From contig MKJX01000033.1 of assembly GCA_001942415.1 (NCBI GenBank), positions 42,036 through 106,035 on the forward strand: 64,000 bases of DNA, in the 5' to 3' direction. How positions within the stretch are numbered: the stretch's first letter is position 1; the number at the start of each line of letters is the position of its first letter. Below the pieces are notes generated by a model that did not search any database, was not told where the DNA came from, and worked only from the letters and a program-made list of their open reading frames with translations. The translations under genes and the position numbers were made by a program. Below are positions 7,184-16,372 of this stretch, in pieces. The stretch is from Pseudonocardia sp. CNS-139 (GTDB lineage: Bacteria > Actinomycetota > Actinomycetes > Mycobacteriales > Pseudonocardiaceae).

Positions 7184-9068
7184 TCACTGCCCCTCACGGT
7201 CCTTGTGGCTCTGCCGATCGGTCCAGGCCCGGTTGCTCAGCAGCCGCAGGCCGTTGAGCGCGACGAGCACGGTCGAGCCCTCGTGGCCGGCCACGCCCAG
7301 CGGCAGCGGGAGGTGGCCGGCGAGGTCCCAGGTGACCAGCACCGCGATGGCCGTGCCGGCGATCACGAGGTTCTGCGTGACGAGCCGGCGGGCCCGGCGC
7401 GAGAGCGCCAGCACGGCCGGCACCGCACGCAGCTCGTCGCGTACGAGCACGGCGTCGGCGGTGCGGAGCGCGAGGTCGGAGCCGACGCCGCCCATCGCGA
7501 CGCCCACCTCGGCGGTGGCGAGCGAGGGCGCGTCGTTCACGCCGTCGCCGACGACGAGCACGCGCTCCCCCGCGGCCTGCAGTTCCGCGACGGCGGCGGC
7601 CTTCTCGTCCGGCAGCAGCCCGGCCCGCACGTCCACGATCCCGACGGCGTCGGCGACACGGCGGGCGGCGGCCGCGTTGTCGCCGGTCAGGAGCACGGGC
7701 GGGCGGGCGGTGAGCGCGGCGAGCCGGGCCACGGCGGCCGCGGCGTCCGGGCGGACCGTGTCGGCGAGGGCCAGCTGCCCGGCCGGGGCGCCGTCGACGG
7801 TGACCTCGACGACCGTGTCGCCGTCGGTGTCGTGGCCATGCCCGTCGGGCCGGCCGACGGCGACCGCGCGCCCGTCGACCACGGCCCGCACCCCGCGTCC
7901 GGGCGCGGCCCGGAAGTCCGAGGCGACCGGCACCGGGACGCCCGCCGCCACGGCGTGCTCGACGACCGCGCGGGCCAGCGGGTGCTCGCTCGGCCGCTCC
8001 GCCGCCGCGGCGAGCGCGAGCAGGACCTCCGCGGTGAACGGCGCCTCGGGGCGCACCGCCACCACCCGCGGGCGGCCCTCGGTGAGCGTGCCGGTCTTGT
8101 CGAGCACCACCCGGGTGGCCGTGCCGAGCCGCTCCATCACCACCGACGACGTGACCAGCACCCCGCGCCGGCTCGCCGTCGCGATCGCGGCGAGCAGCGG
8201 CGGCATCGTCGCCAGCACGAGCGCGCACGGCGACGCGACGATCATGAACGTCATCGCGCGCAGCAGCGCGTCCGCGACCGTGGCGCCGAAGGCCGGCGGT
8301 ACGGCGAAGACCAGCAGCGTCGCCGCGACCACCGCCACCGCGTAGCGCTGCTCGACGCGCTCGACGAACAGCTGCGTCGGCGCCTTCGTCGCGGTCGCCC
8401 GCTCGACCATCGCGGCGATGCGCGCGACGACGCTCTCGGCGGCCGGGCGCGCGACCCGCACGGTGAGCGCGCCCGTCCCGTTGACGGTGCCGGCGAACAC
8501 CTCGCGCCCGGCCCGACCGGCACGGGAAGCGGCTCGCCGGTGACGCTCGCCTGGTCGACGTCGCTGTGGCCGTCGGTCACGTGGCCGTCGGCGCGACCCG
8601 CTCGCCGGGCCGGACCAGCACGCGGTCGCCGACGGCGAGGTCGGCCGCCGCGACGGTGTGCTCGGCGCCGTCCGGGCCGAGCCGCACGGCCCGGTCGGGC
8701 GCGAGGTCGAGCAGGCCGCGCACGGAGTCGGCGGTGCGCCGGGTCGCGTACGCCTCCAGCGCCCCGGACGTCGCGAAGATGACGATCAGGAGCGCCCCGT
8801 CGAACACCTGCCCGATGGCGGCCGCCCCGAGCGCGGCCACGACCATCAGCAGGTCGACGTCGAGCGAGCGTTCACGCAGCGCGCGCAGCCCGGCGAGCGC
8901 GGGCTCCCAGCCGCCGGCCGCGTAGCAGAGCGCGTAGGCGGCCCCGGTGAGCCACGGCGGCGCGCCTGCCGGGCCGAGCAGGGCGGCCACCGCGAACGCC
9001 GCGGTCGCGAGCGCGGCCCACCGGACCTCGGGCAACGCCCGGACGGGCGTGGGCGGGGCGAGCGTCAC
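7184..9068 (-). CDS. P1B-4-type heavy-metal-exporting ATPase (frame broken twice)
   Basis: A P-type ATPase exporting divalent metal (Co, Ni, Fe(II) or Zn) across the membrane. Signatures: VTGEP in the actuator domain, SPCAL in the metal-binding membrane helix, DKTGTLTEGRP (phosphorylated Asp), HPLA in the nucleotide domain, TGDN and GDGVNDAP, and HEGST in the last membrane helices. SPC together with HEGxT is diagnostic of subgroup P1B-4 (CtpD/CtpJ, CoaT). No N-terminal metal-binding domain is present, as usual for that subgroup. The frame changes near 8578 and 8515; the span is two bases short of whole codons, consistent with two lost bases. The GTG start at 9068 faces an ArsR-family sensor gene across a clear operator. 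Confidence 0.85.
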
Positions 9069-9075
9069 CGTTGCA

Positions 9076-9103
9076 GCGTACCTGCGCAGATACGAAGGTA
9101 CGC
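9076..9103. promoter_or_regulatory. Probable ArsR-family operator
   Basis: A perfect inverted repeat, GCGTACCT (9076-9083) and AGGTACGC (9096-9103), with a 12-bp centre. It lies between the divergent P1B-4 ATPase and ArsR genes, directly upstream of the ATPase start. The size and location fit a metal-responsive ArsR/SmtB site. Confidence 0.6.
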
Positions 9104-9141
9104 AGACAGCCAGGTAAGCGGGTCTCCGCTAGCCTTGGCCC

Positions 9142-9495
9142 GTGCACGAATCCGTGCCCGGCTTCCGGATGCCCGACGACGCGCAGGTCCGACGCGCCGC
9201 CGAGGCGTTCCGGCTGCTGTCGGACCCCACTCGCGTGCGCATCCTGGCCGCGCTCCTGCAGGGCGAGACGTCCGTCGCGTGCCTGGCCGACCTGTGCGGC
9301 GTCACGCCCACGTCGGTCAGCCAGCACCTCGCCAAGCTGCGGCTGGCCGGGCTCGTGCAGGGCCGCCGCGAGGGCACGTTCGTCTACTACGTCGTGGCCG
9401 ACGACCGGCTGCGCCGGCTGCTGGCCGACGCGCTGGACCGGCCCGACACGGCCGAACCCGGACGCGAGCCGGTCGAGGCCGCCGGCACCGACTGA
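9142..9495 (+). CDS. ArsR/SmtB-family metal-responsive regulator
   Basis: A 117-residue winged-helix repressor. The helix-turn-helix reads CLADLCGVTPTSVSQHLAKL, and the wing follows (GRREGTFVYYVV). Its closest resemblance by eye is to mycobacterial KmtR (shared SVSQHLAKLR and RxGT), which senses Ni/Co, but the C-terminal histidines that ligate metal in KmtR and NmtR are absent here. Two cysteines in VACLADLCG, just before the recognition helix, could form an alpha-3 type site instead. The GTG start follows TAGCCT by 6 bp, suggesting a leaderless transcript. It is divergent from the P1B-4 ATPase that it presumably represses. Confidence 0.87.
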   Translation: MHESVPGFRMPDDAQVRRAAEAFRLLSDPTRVRILAALLQGETSVACLADLCGVTPTSVSQHLAKLRLAGLVQGRREGTFVYYVVADDRLRRLLADALDRPDTAEPGREPVEAAGTD

Positions 9496-9516
9496 CGGCC
9501 TCGACCGGATCCGCCC

Positions 9517-10676
9517 TCAGCTCTGCGTGCTGTAGGAGTGCGCCCCGGTGCCGGCCAGCTTCCCGCCGTCGACGATCAGGTACTCGTCGCGGATCGGCGT
9601 GCCGGCGAAGTAGGACTCCAGGATCTCCCGGGTCCCGGCCGCGTACCGGGCCTGCGCCGACAGCGAGGAGCCCGAGATGTGCGGCGTCATGCCGTGGTGC
9701 GGCATGGTGCGCCACGGGTGGTCGGCCGGCGCCGGCTGCGGGTACCACACGTCGCCCGCGTAGCCGGCGAGCTGGCCGCTCTGCAGCGCCCGCACGATCG
9801 CGTCGCGGTCCACGATCAGACCGCGCGCCGTGTTCACGATGTACGCGCCGCGCTTCATGGTGGCGAGCAGGTTCTCGTCGAACAGGTTGCGCGTCTCCGG
9901 GTGCAGCGGCGCGTTGATCGTGACGACGTCCAGGTGCGGCACCATGTCCTGGGTCGACTCGTGGAACGTCAGGCCCAGCTCCTCCTCCACCTCGGCCGGC
10001 AGCCGGTGCCGGTCGGTGTAGTGCAGGTGCACGTCGAACGGCTTGAGCCGGCGCAGCACCGCCAGGCCGATGCGGCCCGCGGCCACCGTGCCGATGTGCA
10101 TGCCCTCGACGTCGTACGAGCGCGCGACGCGTCGGCGATGTTCCAGCCGCCGTCGAGCACGATCTGGTGGGCCGGGATGTAGTTGCGCACCAGCGACACG
10201 ATCATCATCACCACGTGCTCGGCGACGCTGATGCTGTTGCAGAAGGTCACCTCGGCGACCGTGACGCCGTTCGCGATCGCGGCGTCCAGGTCGACGTGGT
10301 CCGAGCCGATGCCGGCGGTGACCGCCATCTTGAGGTTCGGCGCCTTCGCGATCCGCTCGGCCGTCAGGTACGCGGGCCAGAACGGCTGCGAGATCACGAT
10401 CTCGGCGTCCGCGAGGTGACGGTCGAACTCGGAGTCGGCGCCCTCCTTGTCGGAGGTCACGACCAGCTCGTGGCCCTGGCTCTCGAGGAACTTCCGCAGC
10501 CCCAGCTCACCGGAGACGCTGCCGAGCAGGTGGCCCGGCGTGAAGTCCACGGCCGACGGGGTCGGCAGCGTCTGCCCGTCCGGGTAACGCTCCAGCTTGG
10601 GCAGGTCGTCCCGGGCGTAGGCCGGCGGGTAGCCGGTCACCGGGTCGTCGTACAGGACGCACAGCACCTTCGCCAT
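9517..10676 (-). CDS. fdh: NAD-dependent formate dehydrogenase (frame broken once)
   Basis: Oxidises formate to CO2 with NAD+; metal-free, of the D-2-hydroxyacid dehydrogenase fold. The sequence tracks the Pseudomonas sp. 101 enzyme closely: [40 protein letters not shown], the dinucleotide motif [20 protein letters not shown] (Asp giving NAD specificity), NTARG, and the catalytic His in [10 protein letters not shown]. It ends GAHSYSTQS. Total about 386 residues. The frame changes near 10125, at the end of GGWNIAD, and the span is one base short of whole codons. GAGGAG precedes the ATG. It is divergent from a LysR regulator. Formate oxidation can supply NADH in C1 metabolism. Confidence 0.9.
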
Positions 10677-10858
10677 CGTCAACAACTCCTCGATATTCGG
10701 GCGGAATTCCCGAATACACCGTGGCCCGTCCCGGAACGCCGCAACCGGAGGAGACGACGATTCTGCGTATGCCGTGATCCACGCAGTTGATCGCATTGTT
10801 TCATCCGATGGAAGACGTCATCGACGCCGGCTATCACCGCTGGCTAGGCTGGTGGGCG

Positions 10859-11848
10859 ATGAGCGGCGACGTGCTGATCCGGCAGCTGGAGTACCTCGTC
10901 GCCCTGGCCCGGGAACGGCACTTCGGGCGGGCCGCGCAGGCCTGTCACGTCAGCCAGCCCGCGCTCTCCGCGGCGATCCGCAAGCTGGAGCACGAACTCG
11001 ACGTCACGATCGTCCAGCGCGGGCAGCGGTTCAACGGATTCACCGCGGAAGGACGCCGCGTCGTGGGCTGGGCGCACCGCATCCTGGCCGAGCGCGACGG
11101 GCTGCGCGCCGACCTCGACCGCATGCGCGAGGGCCTGAGTGCGACGCTGCGGATCGGCGCCGTGCCGACCGCCATCCCGGCCACGCCGTTGATCACCGCA
11201 CGGTTCTGCAGCGTGCACCCGATGGCCCGGGTGCAGATCGAGGCGCTGTCGTCGCGGGAGATCGCGCGCCGGCTCGCCGACTTCGAGCTCGACGTCGGCG
11301 TCACCTACCTGGACGATGAGTCGGCGCCGTCGATGCGCACGGCGGAGCTGTACCACGAGCGCTACCTGCTGATGCTGCCCGCCGGCGACCCGCTGGCCGC
11401 GCTCTCCGTCGTCGACTGGGCGGCCGCGGCCCGGCTGCCGCTCTGCGCGCTCACCACGGACATGCGCAACCGCCGCATCCTGGACACGATCATGGCGGCG
11501 GCCGGCGCGCAGCTGACGCCCGTGGTCGAGACGGACAACGTCGGAGCCCTGTACGCGCACGTCGCGAGCCGGGAGCTGGCGAGCATCGTGTCGCACGCCT
11601 GGCTGCACGCGTTCGGCGTGCCGGACGGGATGGTGGTGCGGCCGCTCGCCGAGCCGCACCCCCGCCCGTCCGTCGGGCTGGTGGCGCTGCACCAGGACCC
11701 GCCGTCGATCGTCGCCGACGCGCTGTGGGAGGCGATGGACGGTGTCGACATCGCCACCGACCTCGCCGACTCGCTGACCCTGCTGGAACAGGGCCCAGCG
11801 GGTCAGCCGACCCGGACCACCCGCAGCTCGACCACGTCGTGCACGTAG
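10859..11848 (+). CDS. LysR-family transcriptional regulator
   Basis: A 329-residue LysR regulator. The N-terminal winged helix covers residues 5-65: LIRQLEYLVALARERHFGRAAQ, then SQPALSAAIRKLEHEL. A periplasmic-binding-protein-like effector domain follows (LRIGAVPTAIPATPL). I take the ATG at 10859, which sits just downstream of a TAGGCT element; the same frame is open to 10787. It is divergent from formate dehydrogenase, so control of that gene is likely. The C-terminal 20 residues overlap the convergent lipoprotein gene and look non-native (TRTTRSSTTSCT), so the true end may be slightly earlier if a base is missing there. Confidence 0.85.
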   Translation: MSGDVLIRQLEYLVALARERHFGRAAQACHVSQPALSAAIRKLEHELDVTIVQRGQRFNGFTAEGRRVVGWAHRILAERDGLRADLDRMREGLSATLRIGAVPTAIPATPLITARFCSVHPMARVQIEALSSREIARRLADFELDVGVTYLDDESAPSMRTAELYHERYLLMLPAGDPLAALSVVDWAAAARLPLCALTTDMRNRRILDTIMAAAGAQLTPVVETDNVGALYAHVASRELASIVSHAWLHAFGVPDGMVVRPLAEPHPRPSVGLVALHQDPPSIVADALWEAMDGVDIATDLADSLTLLEQGPAGQPTRTTRSSTTSCT

Positions 11849-12363
11849 CGGCCGCCGCGGACGTCGCCGGGCACCACGAGCTGCGGGCGCTCCAGCGGCT
11901 GCCCGTCCTCGGCCGTGGCGAGCAGGATCCCGCGGTTGCCGAACTGCGGTGACACCTCGCCGTACGCGACCAGCGCCGCGTACCCGTCCGCGCCGACGGC
12001 CAGCACGCCGAACGCGAGCAGGTCGTTGTGCCGGTCGGTCGTCGCGAGGGCGTCGGGCGGGAGGAGGTCGGCGAGCAGCACCCCGGTCTCGGTGTGGCTC
12101 TGCGGCCCCTGCCCGCTCTGGTACTGCACCGCGACCGTCTGCTGCGGGAGCGCCGCCAGCTCCGCGACCTGCAGGTCGCGGGGCTCGCACACGTCACCGG
12201 CCAGCCGGACGACACCGGCCGGGGCGGCCTGGGCGGCGGTGGTGACGGCCGCCGCCGGCGCGGCGGCGGGGGCCGGCGGCGGAGCCACGTCCGTCGCCGT
12301 CCCACCGCATCCCGCCAGCAGCGCCGCGCCGAGCAGGAGCCCGGCGACCGCGCGCGTCCTCAC
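11803..12363 (-). CDS. Lipoprotein with molybdopterin-oxidoreductase (SUOX-like) fold
   Basis: A 186-residue exported lipoprotein: hydrophobic signal ending in LLAGC (lipobox Cys at 19), a Pro/Ala linker, then a domain resembling the molybdopterin-binding core of sulfite oxidase-like proteins (GDVCEPRDLQVAELAALPQ, SGQGPQSHTETGVLLADLL, and PQLVVPGDVRGGRYVHDVV near the end). Whether it binds cofactor is unclear, since it is much shorter than the enzymes. The GTG start overlaps the stop of modA (GTGA) once that gene's frame break is allowed for, so the two form an operon. Association with a molybdate-binding protein supports a molybdenum-related role (inference). Confidence 0.75.
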   Translation of the reverse strand: MRTRAVAGLLLGAALLAGCGGTATDVAPPPAPAAAPAAAVTTAAQAAPAGVVRLAGDVCEPRDLQVAELAALPQQTVAVQYQSGQGPQSHTETGVLLADLLPPDALATTDRHNDLLAFGVLAVGADGYAALVAYGEVSPQFGNRGILLATAEDGQPLERPQLVVPGDVRGGRYVHDVVELRVVRVG

Positions 12364-13147
12364 GGGGTGCCGAACCCGGCTTCCTGGAGGGTCTGCGTGC
12401 CGAAGTCGCTGGTCACGAGTCGACGAAGGACTGCGCCAGCTCCGGCTGCGGCGCGCTGGTGATCGCCGCGATCGGGTAGTTGTTCACCGCCTGGCTCGAC
12501 TCCGGGAAGCTGACGCCCTGCACGGCGTCGCCCGCCGACTTCACGTCGGTGACGTAGACGAGCCCGGCGTCCGCGTTGCCGGTCTCCACCCGCGAGAGCA
12601 CCGACCGCACGTCCGGCTCCTCGCTGACCGGCGCCAGCGTCACACCGGTGGACTGCTCGATGCGCTCGGTCGCCGAGCCGCACGGCACCTGCGGGGCGCA
12701 CACGACCACGTCCACGCCGGGCCGCGCGAGGTCGGCGAAGCTCGCGATGTTCTCCGGGTTGCCCGGCGCGGTCGCGATCTGCAGGACGTTGGTGGCGAAG
12801 AGCGTCGGCCGGCCCTGCACGAGCCCGGCGTCGTTGACGGTCTTCATCGTCGAGTCGTTCGCCGCGGCGAAGACGTCCGCGGGCGCGCCGTTGACGATCT
12901 GCTGGGCCAGGTCGGAGGAGCCGGCCAGGTTGAGCCGCACGTCGACACCCGGGTTGTCCGCCTCGAACCGCTGCTCGAACGCACCGAACGTCTCGGTCAG
13001 CGACGCCGCCGCGAACACGGTGAGCGTGCGGGCCTCGGGCGCCGCCGAACCGGACGGCGCCGCAGGCGTGGCCGGCGTCCCGCCGCCACAGGCGGTGACG
13101 GTCGCCGCGAGCGCGACGGCGAGCACAGCCGACAACCGGAGCTTCAC
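12360..13147 (-). CDS. modA: Molybdate ABC transporter substrate-binding protein ModA (frame broken near end)
   Basis: An extracytoplasmic lipoprotein that binds molybdate or tungstate for import. It has a signal ending in TVTAC (lipobox), then the ModA pattern: LTVFAAASLTETF, LNLAGSSDLAQQI, GAPADVFAAAND, ATNVLQIA, and GNADAGLVYVTDV in the hinge region. The frame breaks near 12415, and the conserved end (TSDFGTQTLQEAGFGTP) is in a neighbouring frame, stopping at 12360. TGGGGAGGC precedes the GTG start at 13147. No modB or modC is adjacent, which is unusual; the partner permease must lie elsewhere. Confidence 0.88.
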
Positions 13148-13230
13148 ATCAGCCTCCCCAGAAGCGTCGTCCCACCCGGACGACGGACCGCCGGAGCCTA
13201 GCCCAGCAAATCGCCGCATCTGCGGAGAAG

Positions 13231-13834
13231 TTGCGGAATCGCGACCGCATTCCGGGGGCGGGGGCGAGCGGCGTCGTCCGCGACCAGGCCGCTGCCGCGA
13301 TCAAGGGCAGCGTGCAGAACGTCGGGCACATCGAGGTCGGGCGCTCGCTGCCCAGCGCCGACCAGATCGAGAGCTGGGACGCGCTGGTCGTGCCGGGGCT
13401 CTTCCAGACACCTGCGACCGCGGAGGCGCTGCTCCGAGCTGGACAGGCGGAGCGGGAGCACGACGACGTCCAGAAGTTGGTCGAGCTTCGGATGGCCCGG
13501 CAGCACGAGATCCTCGACCGGTCGGAGCCACCGGCGATCTGGCGGGTGATCGCCGAGCCTGCCCTACGCCTGCAGGTCGGAGGCCGCGACGTCCTGCGTG
13601 GACAGCTGGAGCACCTGATCTCGCTCACCGAACATCGCCGCGGCCCGCACCTGGCACAAGTCGAGCTTCAGCGGCGGCGAGAACGGCGGCTGCGTGGAGG
13701 TCGGCTCGGCCGCCGGGGTCGTGGGGGTCCGCGACACCAAGCTCGGCGCCGCCGGCCCCGTCCTCGTGTTCACCGCCGCCGAGTTCGCGGCGTTCCTGTC
13801 CGCCGTGAAGCGCGGCGCGTTCCCCGCCGTCTGA
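13231..13834 (+). pseudogene. Relic of an XRE/DUF5753 regulator joined to a DUF397 gene
   Basis: Actinobacteria carry many pairs of an XRE-type regulator (helix-turn-helix plus DUF5753) followed by a small DUF397 protein (WhiJ/BldB-like pairs). Here the helix-turn-helix is truncated (AAAAIKGSVQNVGHIEVGRSLPS), the region between it and DUF5753 is missing, and DUF5753 (WDALVVPGLFQTPATAEALL to LISLTEHRRGP) stops short. At about 13646 the sequence runs directly into a DUF397 domain in another frame (WHKSSFSGGENGGCVEVG, then VGVRDTKLG and a normal stop at 13832-13834). No good start is visible. This looks like real decay by deletion rather than base-calling error. Confidence 0.75.
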
Positions 13835-13870
13835 CCGGTCCGCGCCGGCCCGGCGGGTACTTTGACGGCC

Positions 13871-14065
13871 GTGGCTGCCGACGTGGACACCGAACCGGAC
13901 CTGGACGCCCTCGCCGCGCCGCACCCGTGCAGCCGGTGCGGCGAGCCTGCGATGCTGAGCGTGGTCGGGTTCTGCGCGGCGTGCGTCGCCGACATGGGCC
14001 TGCGCCACCCCGACGAGTACGCGTCGTTCAAGTCCGCCGTGTCGGCGACGTACGGGCGGAAGTAG
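13871..14065 (+). CDS. Small zinc-ribbon-like protein (64 aa)
   Basis: A 64-residue protein with two CxxC pairs (HPCSRCGEPAM and GFCAACVADMG), 17 residues between the inner cysteines, as in a small treble-clef or zinc-ribbon domain. The rest is acidic at the front and basic at the end (YGRK). I take the GTG at 13871; a TTG at 13862 is also in frame. It may be a nucleic-acid or protein-binding accessory factor; the function is unknown. It lies between the DUF397 relic and a convergent NTF2-like gene 6 bp away. Confidence 0.65.
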   Translation: MAADVDTEPDLDALAAPHPCSRCGEPAMLSVVGFCAACVADMGLRHPDEYASFKSAVSATYGRK

Positions 14066-14071
14066 CGGCGC

Positions 14072-14488
14072 TCAGCCCTGCGCCGGGTCCGGGACGGCGA
14101 GTGTGAACGAGTGGTGCTCGTGCGTCACGGTCCACCGCCCGCCGTCGCGGCGCAGCCCGATCGTCAGCCGCAGCCGCCGGTCCGGCTCGGTGGCGAGCTC
14201 GTCGGGCGTGCCGCAGCGCAGCAGCGCGTGCGCGCAGCCGACGTCGGCCCCCGCCGTGACGTCGAGGTCGACGATCTCGAACGACGCCCCGCCGGCCTGC
14301 CACTCGAAGAACGGCGGCCAGGTCCGCGCGTAGGCGTCGATGCCGCGCACGCCGTCCTCGGGCGGTGGGACGTCGAACATCACGATGTCCGCGGCGTGGT
14401 CGGCGAGCACGGTGGGCAGGTCGCCGGCGTGCACGGCCGCGGCCCAGCGCTCGATCAGGGTCCGGATCTGCTTCTCGTCATCGGTCAT
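14072..14488 (-). CDS. SnoaL/DUF4440-like NTF2-fold protein
   Basis: A 138-residue single-domain protein of the cone-shaped NTF2/SnoaL superfamily: IRTLIERWAAAVHAGDLPTVLADHAAD at the start, then VMFDVPPPEDGVRGIDAY, and GGRWTVTHEHHSFTL at the end. Such proteins bind small hydrophobic ligands or catalyse isomerisations; many stand-alone members are uncharacterised. I take the ATG at 14488; an upstream GTG at 14515 (adding PGNPVRTR) is possible and neither has a strong ribosome binding site. It is followed upstream by a methyltransferase gene on the same strand with a 37-bp gap. Confidence 0.8.
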   Translation of the reverse strand: MTDDEKQIRTLIERWAAAVHAGDLPTVLADHAADIVMFDVPPPEDGVRGIDAYARTWPPFFEWQAGGASFEIVDLDVTAGADVGCAHALLRCGTPDELATEPDRRLRLTIGLRRDGGRWTVTHEHHSFTLAVPDPAQG

Positions 14489-14525
14489 GCGGGTTCTGAC
14501 CGGATTTCCCGGCACGACTCATCGC

Positions 14526-15345
14526 TCAGAAGCGGTAGCGCAGGATCCGTCCCACGTCGCGGAACCCGGGCAGGTGCGCCATCACCCGCATCGCCACCCG
14601 GCCGGAGCGCGGCAGCGCGGCGTTGCCCGGCAGCCGGACGCTCGGCAGGTCGTCGACCAGCACGAGCCCGTCGGGCCGGCGTTCGAGGCGCGCGGGTCGT
14701 CGATGCCCCAGTGCAGGGTGGCGCCCGACCGGCGCACGGCCGGCACGAGCTTCTGGATCCGGATGCCGAACGACCCGTAGCAGTCGAAGAGCAGCTGCCC
14801 GCTCGGGAACCGGCCGGTGATGCGCTCGACGAGCGCCCTCCCGTCGGCCTCGTGCAGGTACATCGAGAGGCCCTCGAAGACGGCGACGGTCGGGCGGTCG
14901 GCGGGCACGTCCGCGAGCCAGCCCTCGTCCGTGACGGACGCCGCGACCGTGCGGTAGTCGGCCGCGGCGGGCGGGGGCAGCAGGCGTTCGCGCAGCGCGA
15001 CCACCACGGGCTGGTCCAGGTCGACCCAGCGCACGGTGGGCGGCGGCGCCATCCGGTGCACGCGGGTGTCGAGCCCGCAGGCCAGGTGCAGCACCGTCGA
15101 CTCGGGGTGGGCGGCGAGGAACTCCCTGGTCCAGTCGTCGAGCTGGCGGGCGCGGATCGCGACGCGGCCGAGGACATGGCCGTCATCCCCGTCCTGCGGA
15201 AGTCGTAGTCGATGCGGTCGGCGGCGCGGGCCGCCTCGACGTCGCCCAGGATCGGGCGGGGCGAGCGGCTGTCGACAGCGCGGCCCCACAGCGTGGCCAG
15301 CATCGTCTCCGACGCGCCGGTGAGCGTGACCTTCTCGGTGTCCAC
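14526..15345 (-). CDS. Class I SAM-dependent methyltransferase, leucine carboxyl methyltransferase family (frame broken twice)
   Basis: A methyltransferase of the PPM1/LCMT-like group common in actinomycetes. From the GTG at 15345 it reads DTEKVTLTGASETMLATLWGR, then in a second frame VLHLACGLDTRVHRM (SAM-binding loop) and VRWVDLDQPVV (acidic residue binding the ribose), PTVAVFEGLSMYL, and FDCYGSFGIRIQKL. The last part, in a third frame, ends GFRDVGRILRYRF. The breaks lie near 15190 and 14690. The substrate is unknown; members act on polyketides and small acids. Confidence 0.8.
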
Positions 15346-15514
15346 AGCGGCAGCATTCCAGGGTCCGGAGCCGCCCGCGGCGCGCCCGCCTTCTCACCAA
15401 GGGTGACCGGTTGCAAACGCGCCGTGACCGGTCCGCTAGGGTCCGTCCCGGATCGTCCGACCCGGCTCCCCGCCGGCCCCGAGTCGGCACGGGTCGCGGT
15501 CCGGAAGGTTCGTC

Positions 15515-16291
15515 GTGTCTCGGCACCGCTCCCCCGGCAGCCGGTACGCACCTCCGCGTCCCGGCGCACGCAGAACCGGCCCGGCGCAGCACCGTGCCGT
15601 CGCCGAGTCCGTCGTGCGCAACGGGATGAGCGCAGCGGCGACCGCGGGCGGGGTGCTCGCGGTCGTGGTGCCGGCCGTCGCCGTCGCGACCCCGGCGCCC
15701 ACGACCGGCGGCGACGCGGCCGAGGTCCGGCTGGCGTCCGACGCGGACCGCGACGCGCAGGTCCGCATGATCGCGAGCATCGTGCCGGTGGACAGCGCGC
15801 CCGACCCGGAACCCCCGGAGGTCGACGTGGGCGACCTGCTCAAGGCCGCCGGGCTCGCCGACGTCGCCCGGCAGGCCGAGGAGCTGCGCGCCGCCCGCGA
15901 GGCCGCCGCGCACTGCGACGCCGACCTCGACGGGCTCGGGCGCGTCAAGCCGTGGGTACGGGCCGCGGCACGGTTCCTGAGCTGTCTCTACGACGAGCCG
16001 ACGCTGATCGGGGTGAGCCGGCGCAGCCGCCACTCCGACCACCCCAGCGGGCACGCCGTCGACCTCATGGTCCGCGGCGAACGCGGCGACCGGATCGCCG
16101 AGTGCGCGCTGGCCAACCGCGAGGAGCTGGGCATCAGCTACGTGATCTGGGAGCAGCGCGTCAACCACGGCGACGGCTGGGAGCGGATGGAGGACCGGGG
16201 CGGCGACACCGAGAACCACGTGGACCACGTGCACATCTCGTTCGAGCGCAGCAGCCCCGACGGCGTCCCCGACGCATCCCGCTGCAAGTAG
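15515..16291 (+). CDS. Secreted protein with ARB-07466-like C-terminal domain
   Basis: A 258-residue exported protein. It opens SRHRSPGSRYAPPRPGARR, then a hydrophobic segment (about residues 36-58) serves as signal or anchor. A helical region with DLLKAAGLADVARQAEELRAAREA follows, and the C-terminal 120 residues match the ARB-07466-like domain: HPSGHAVDLMV, ISYVIWEQRV, and NHVDHVHISF. The conserved His and Asp residues resemble those of metal-dependent D,D- or D,L-peptidases, so a cell-wall role is plausible (inference). GGAAGG precedes the GTG. Its N-terminus matches that of the gene at 1-363. Transcription probably ends at the hairpin just downstream. Confidence 0.83.
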   Translation: MSRHRSPGSRYAPPRPGARRTGPAQHRAVAESVVRNGMSAAATAGGVLAVVVPAVAVATPAPTTGGDAAEVRLASDADRDAQVRMIASIVPVDSAPDPEPPEVDVGDLLKAAGLADVARQAEELRAAREAAAHCDADLDGLGRVKPWVRAAARFLSCLYDEPTLIGVSRRSRHSDHPSGHAVDLMVRGERGDRIAECALANREELGISYVIWEQRVNHGDGWERMEDRGGDTENHVDHVHISFERSSPDGVPDASRCK

Positions 16292-16301
16292 CCCCTCCCC
16301 G

Positions 16302-16356
16302 TTGCAGCAAAGCCACCCCCATGCAGCGAGACGGCATGAGGGTGGCTTTGCTGCAA
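16302..16356. terminator. Long hairpin, TTGCAGCAAAGCCAC family, copy 1
   Basis: TTGCAGCAAAGCCACCC (16302-16318) pairs perfectly with GGGTGGCTTTGCTGCAA (16340-16356), with an inner ATGC/GCAT stem. It lies between two convergent genes (ends at 16291 and 16373) and so can terminate both. The same arms recur at 22031 and 57732. Confidence 0.8.
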
Positions 16357-16372
16357 CCGGGGTCGGGCGGGC

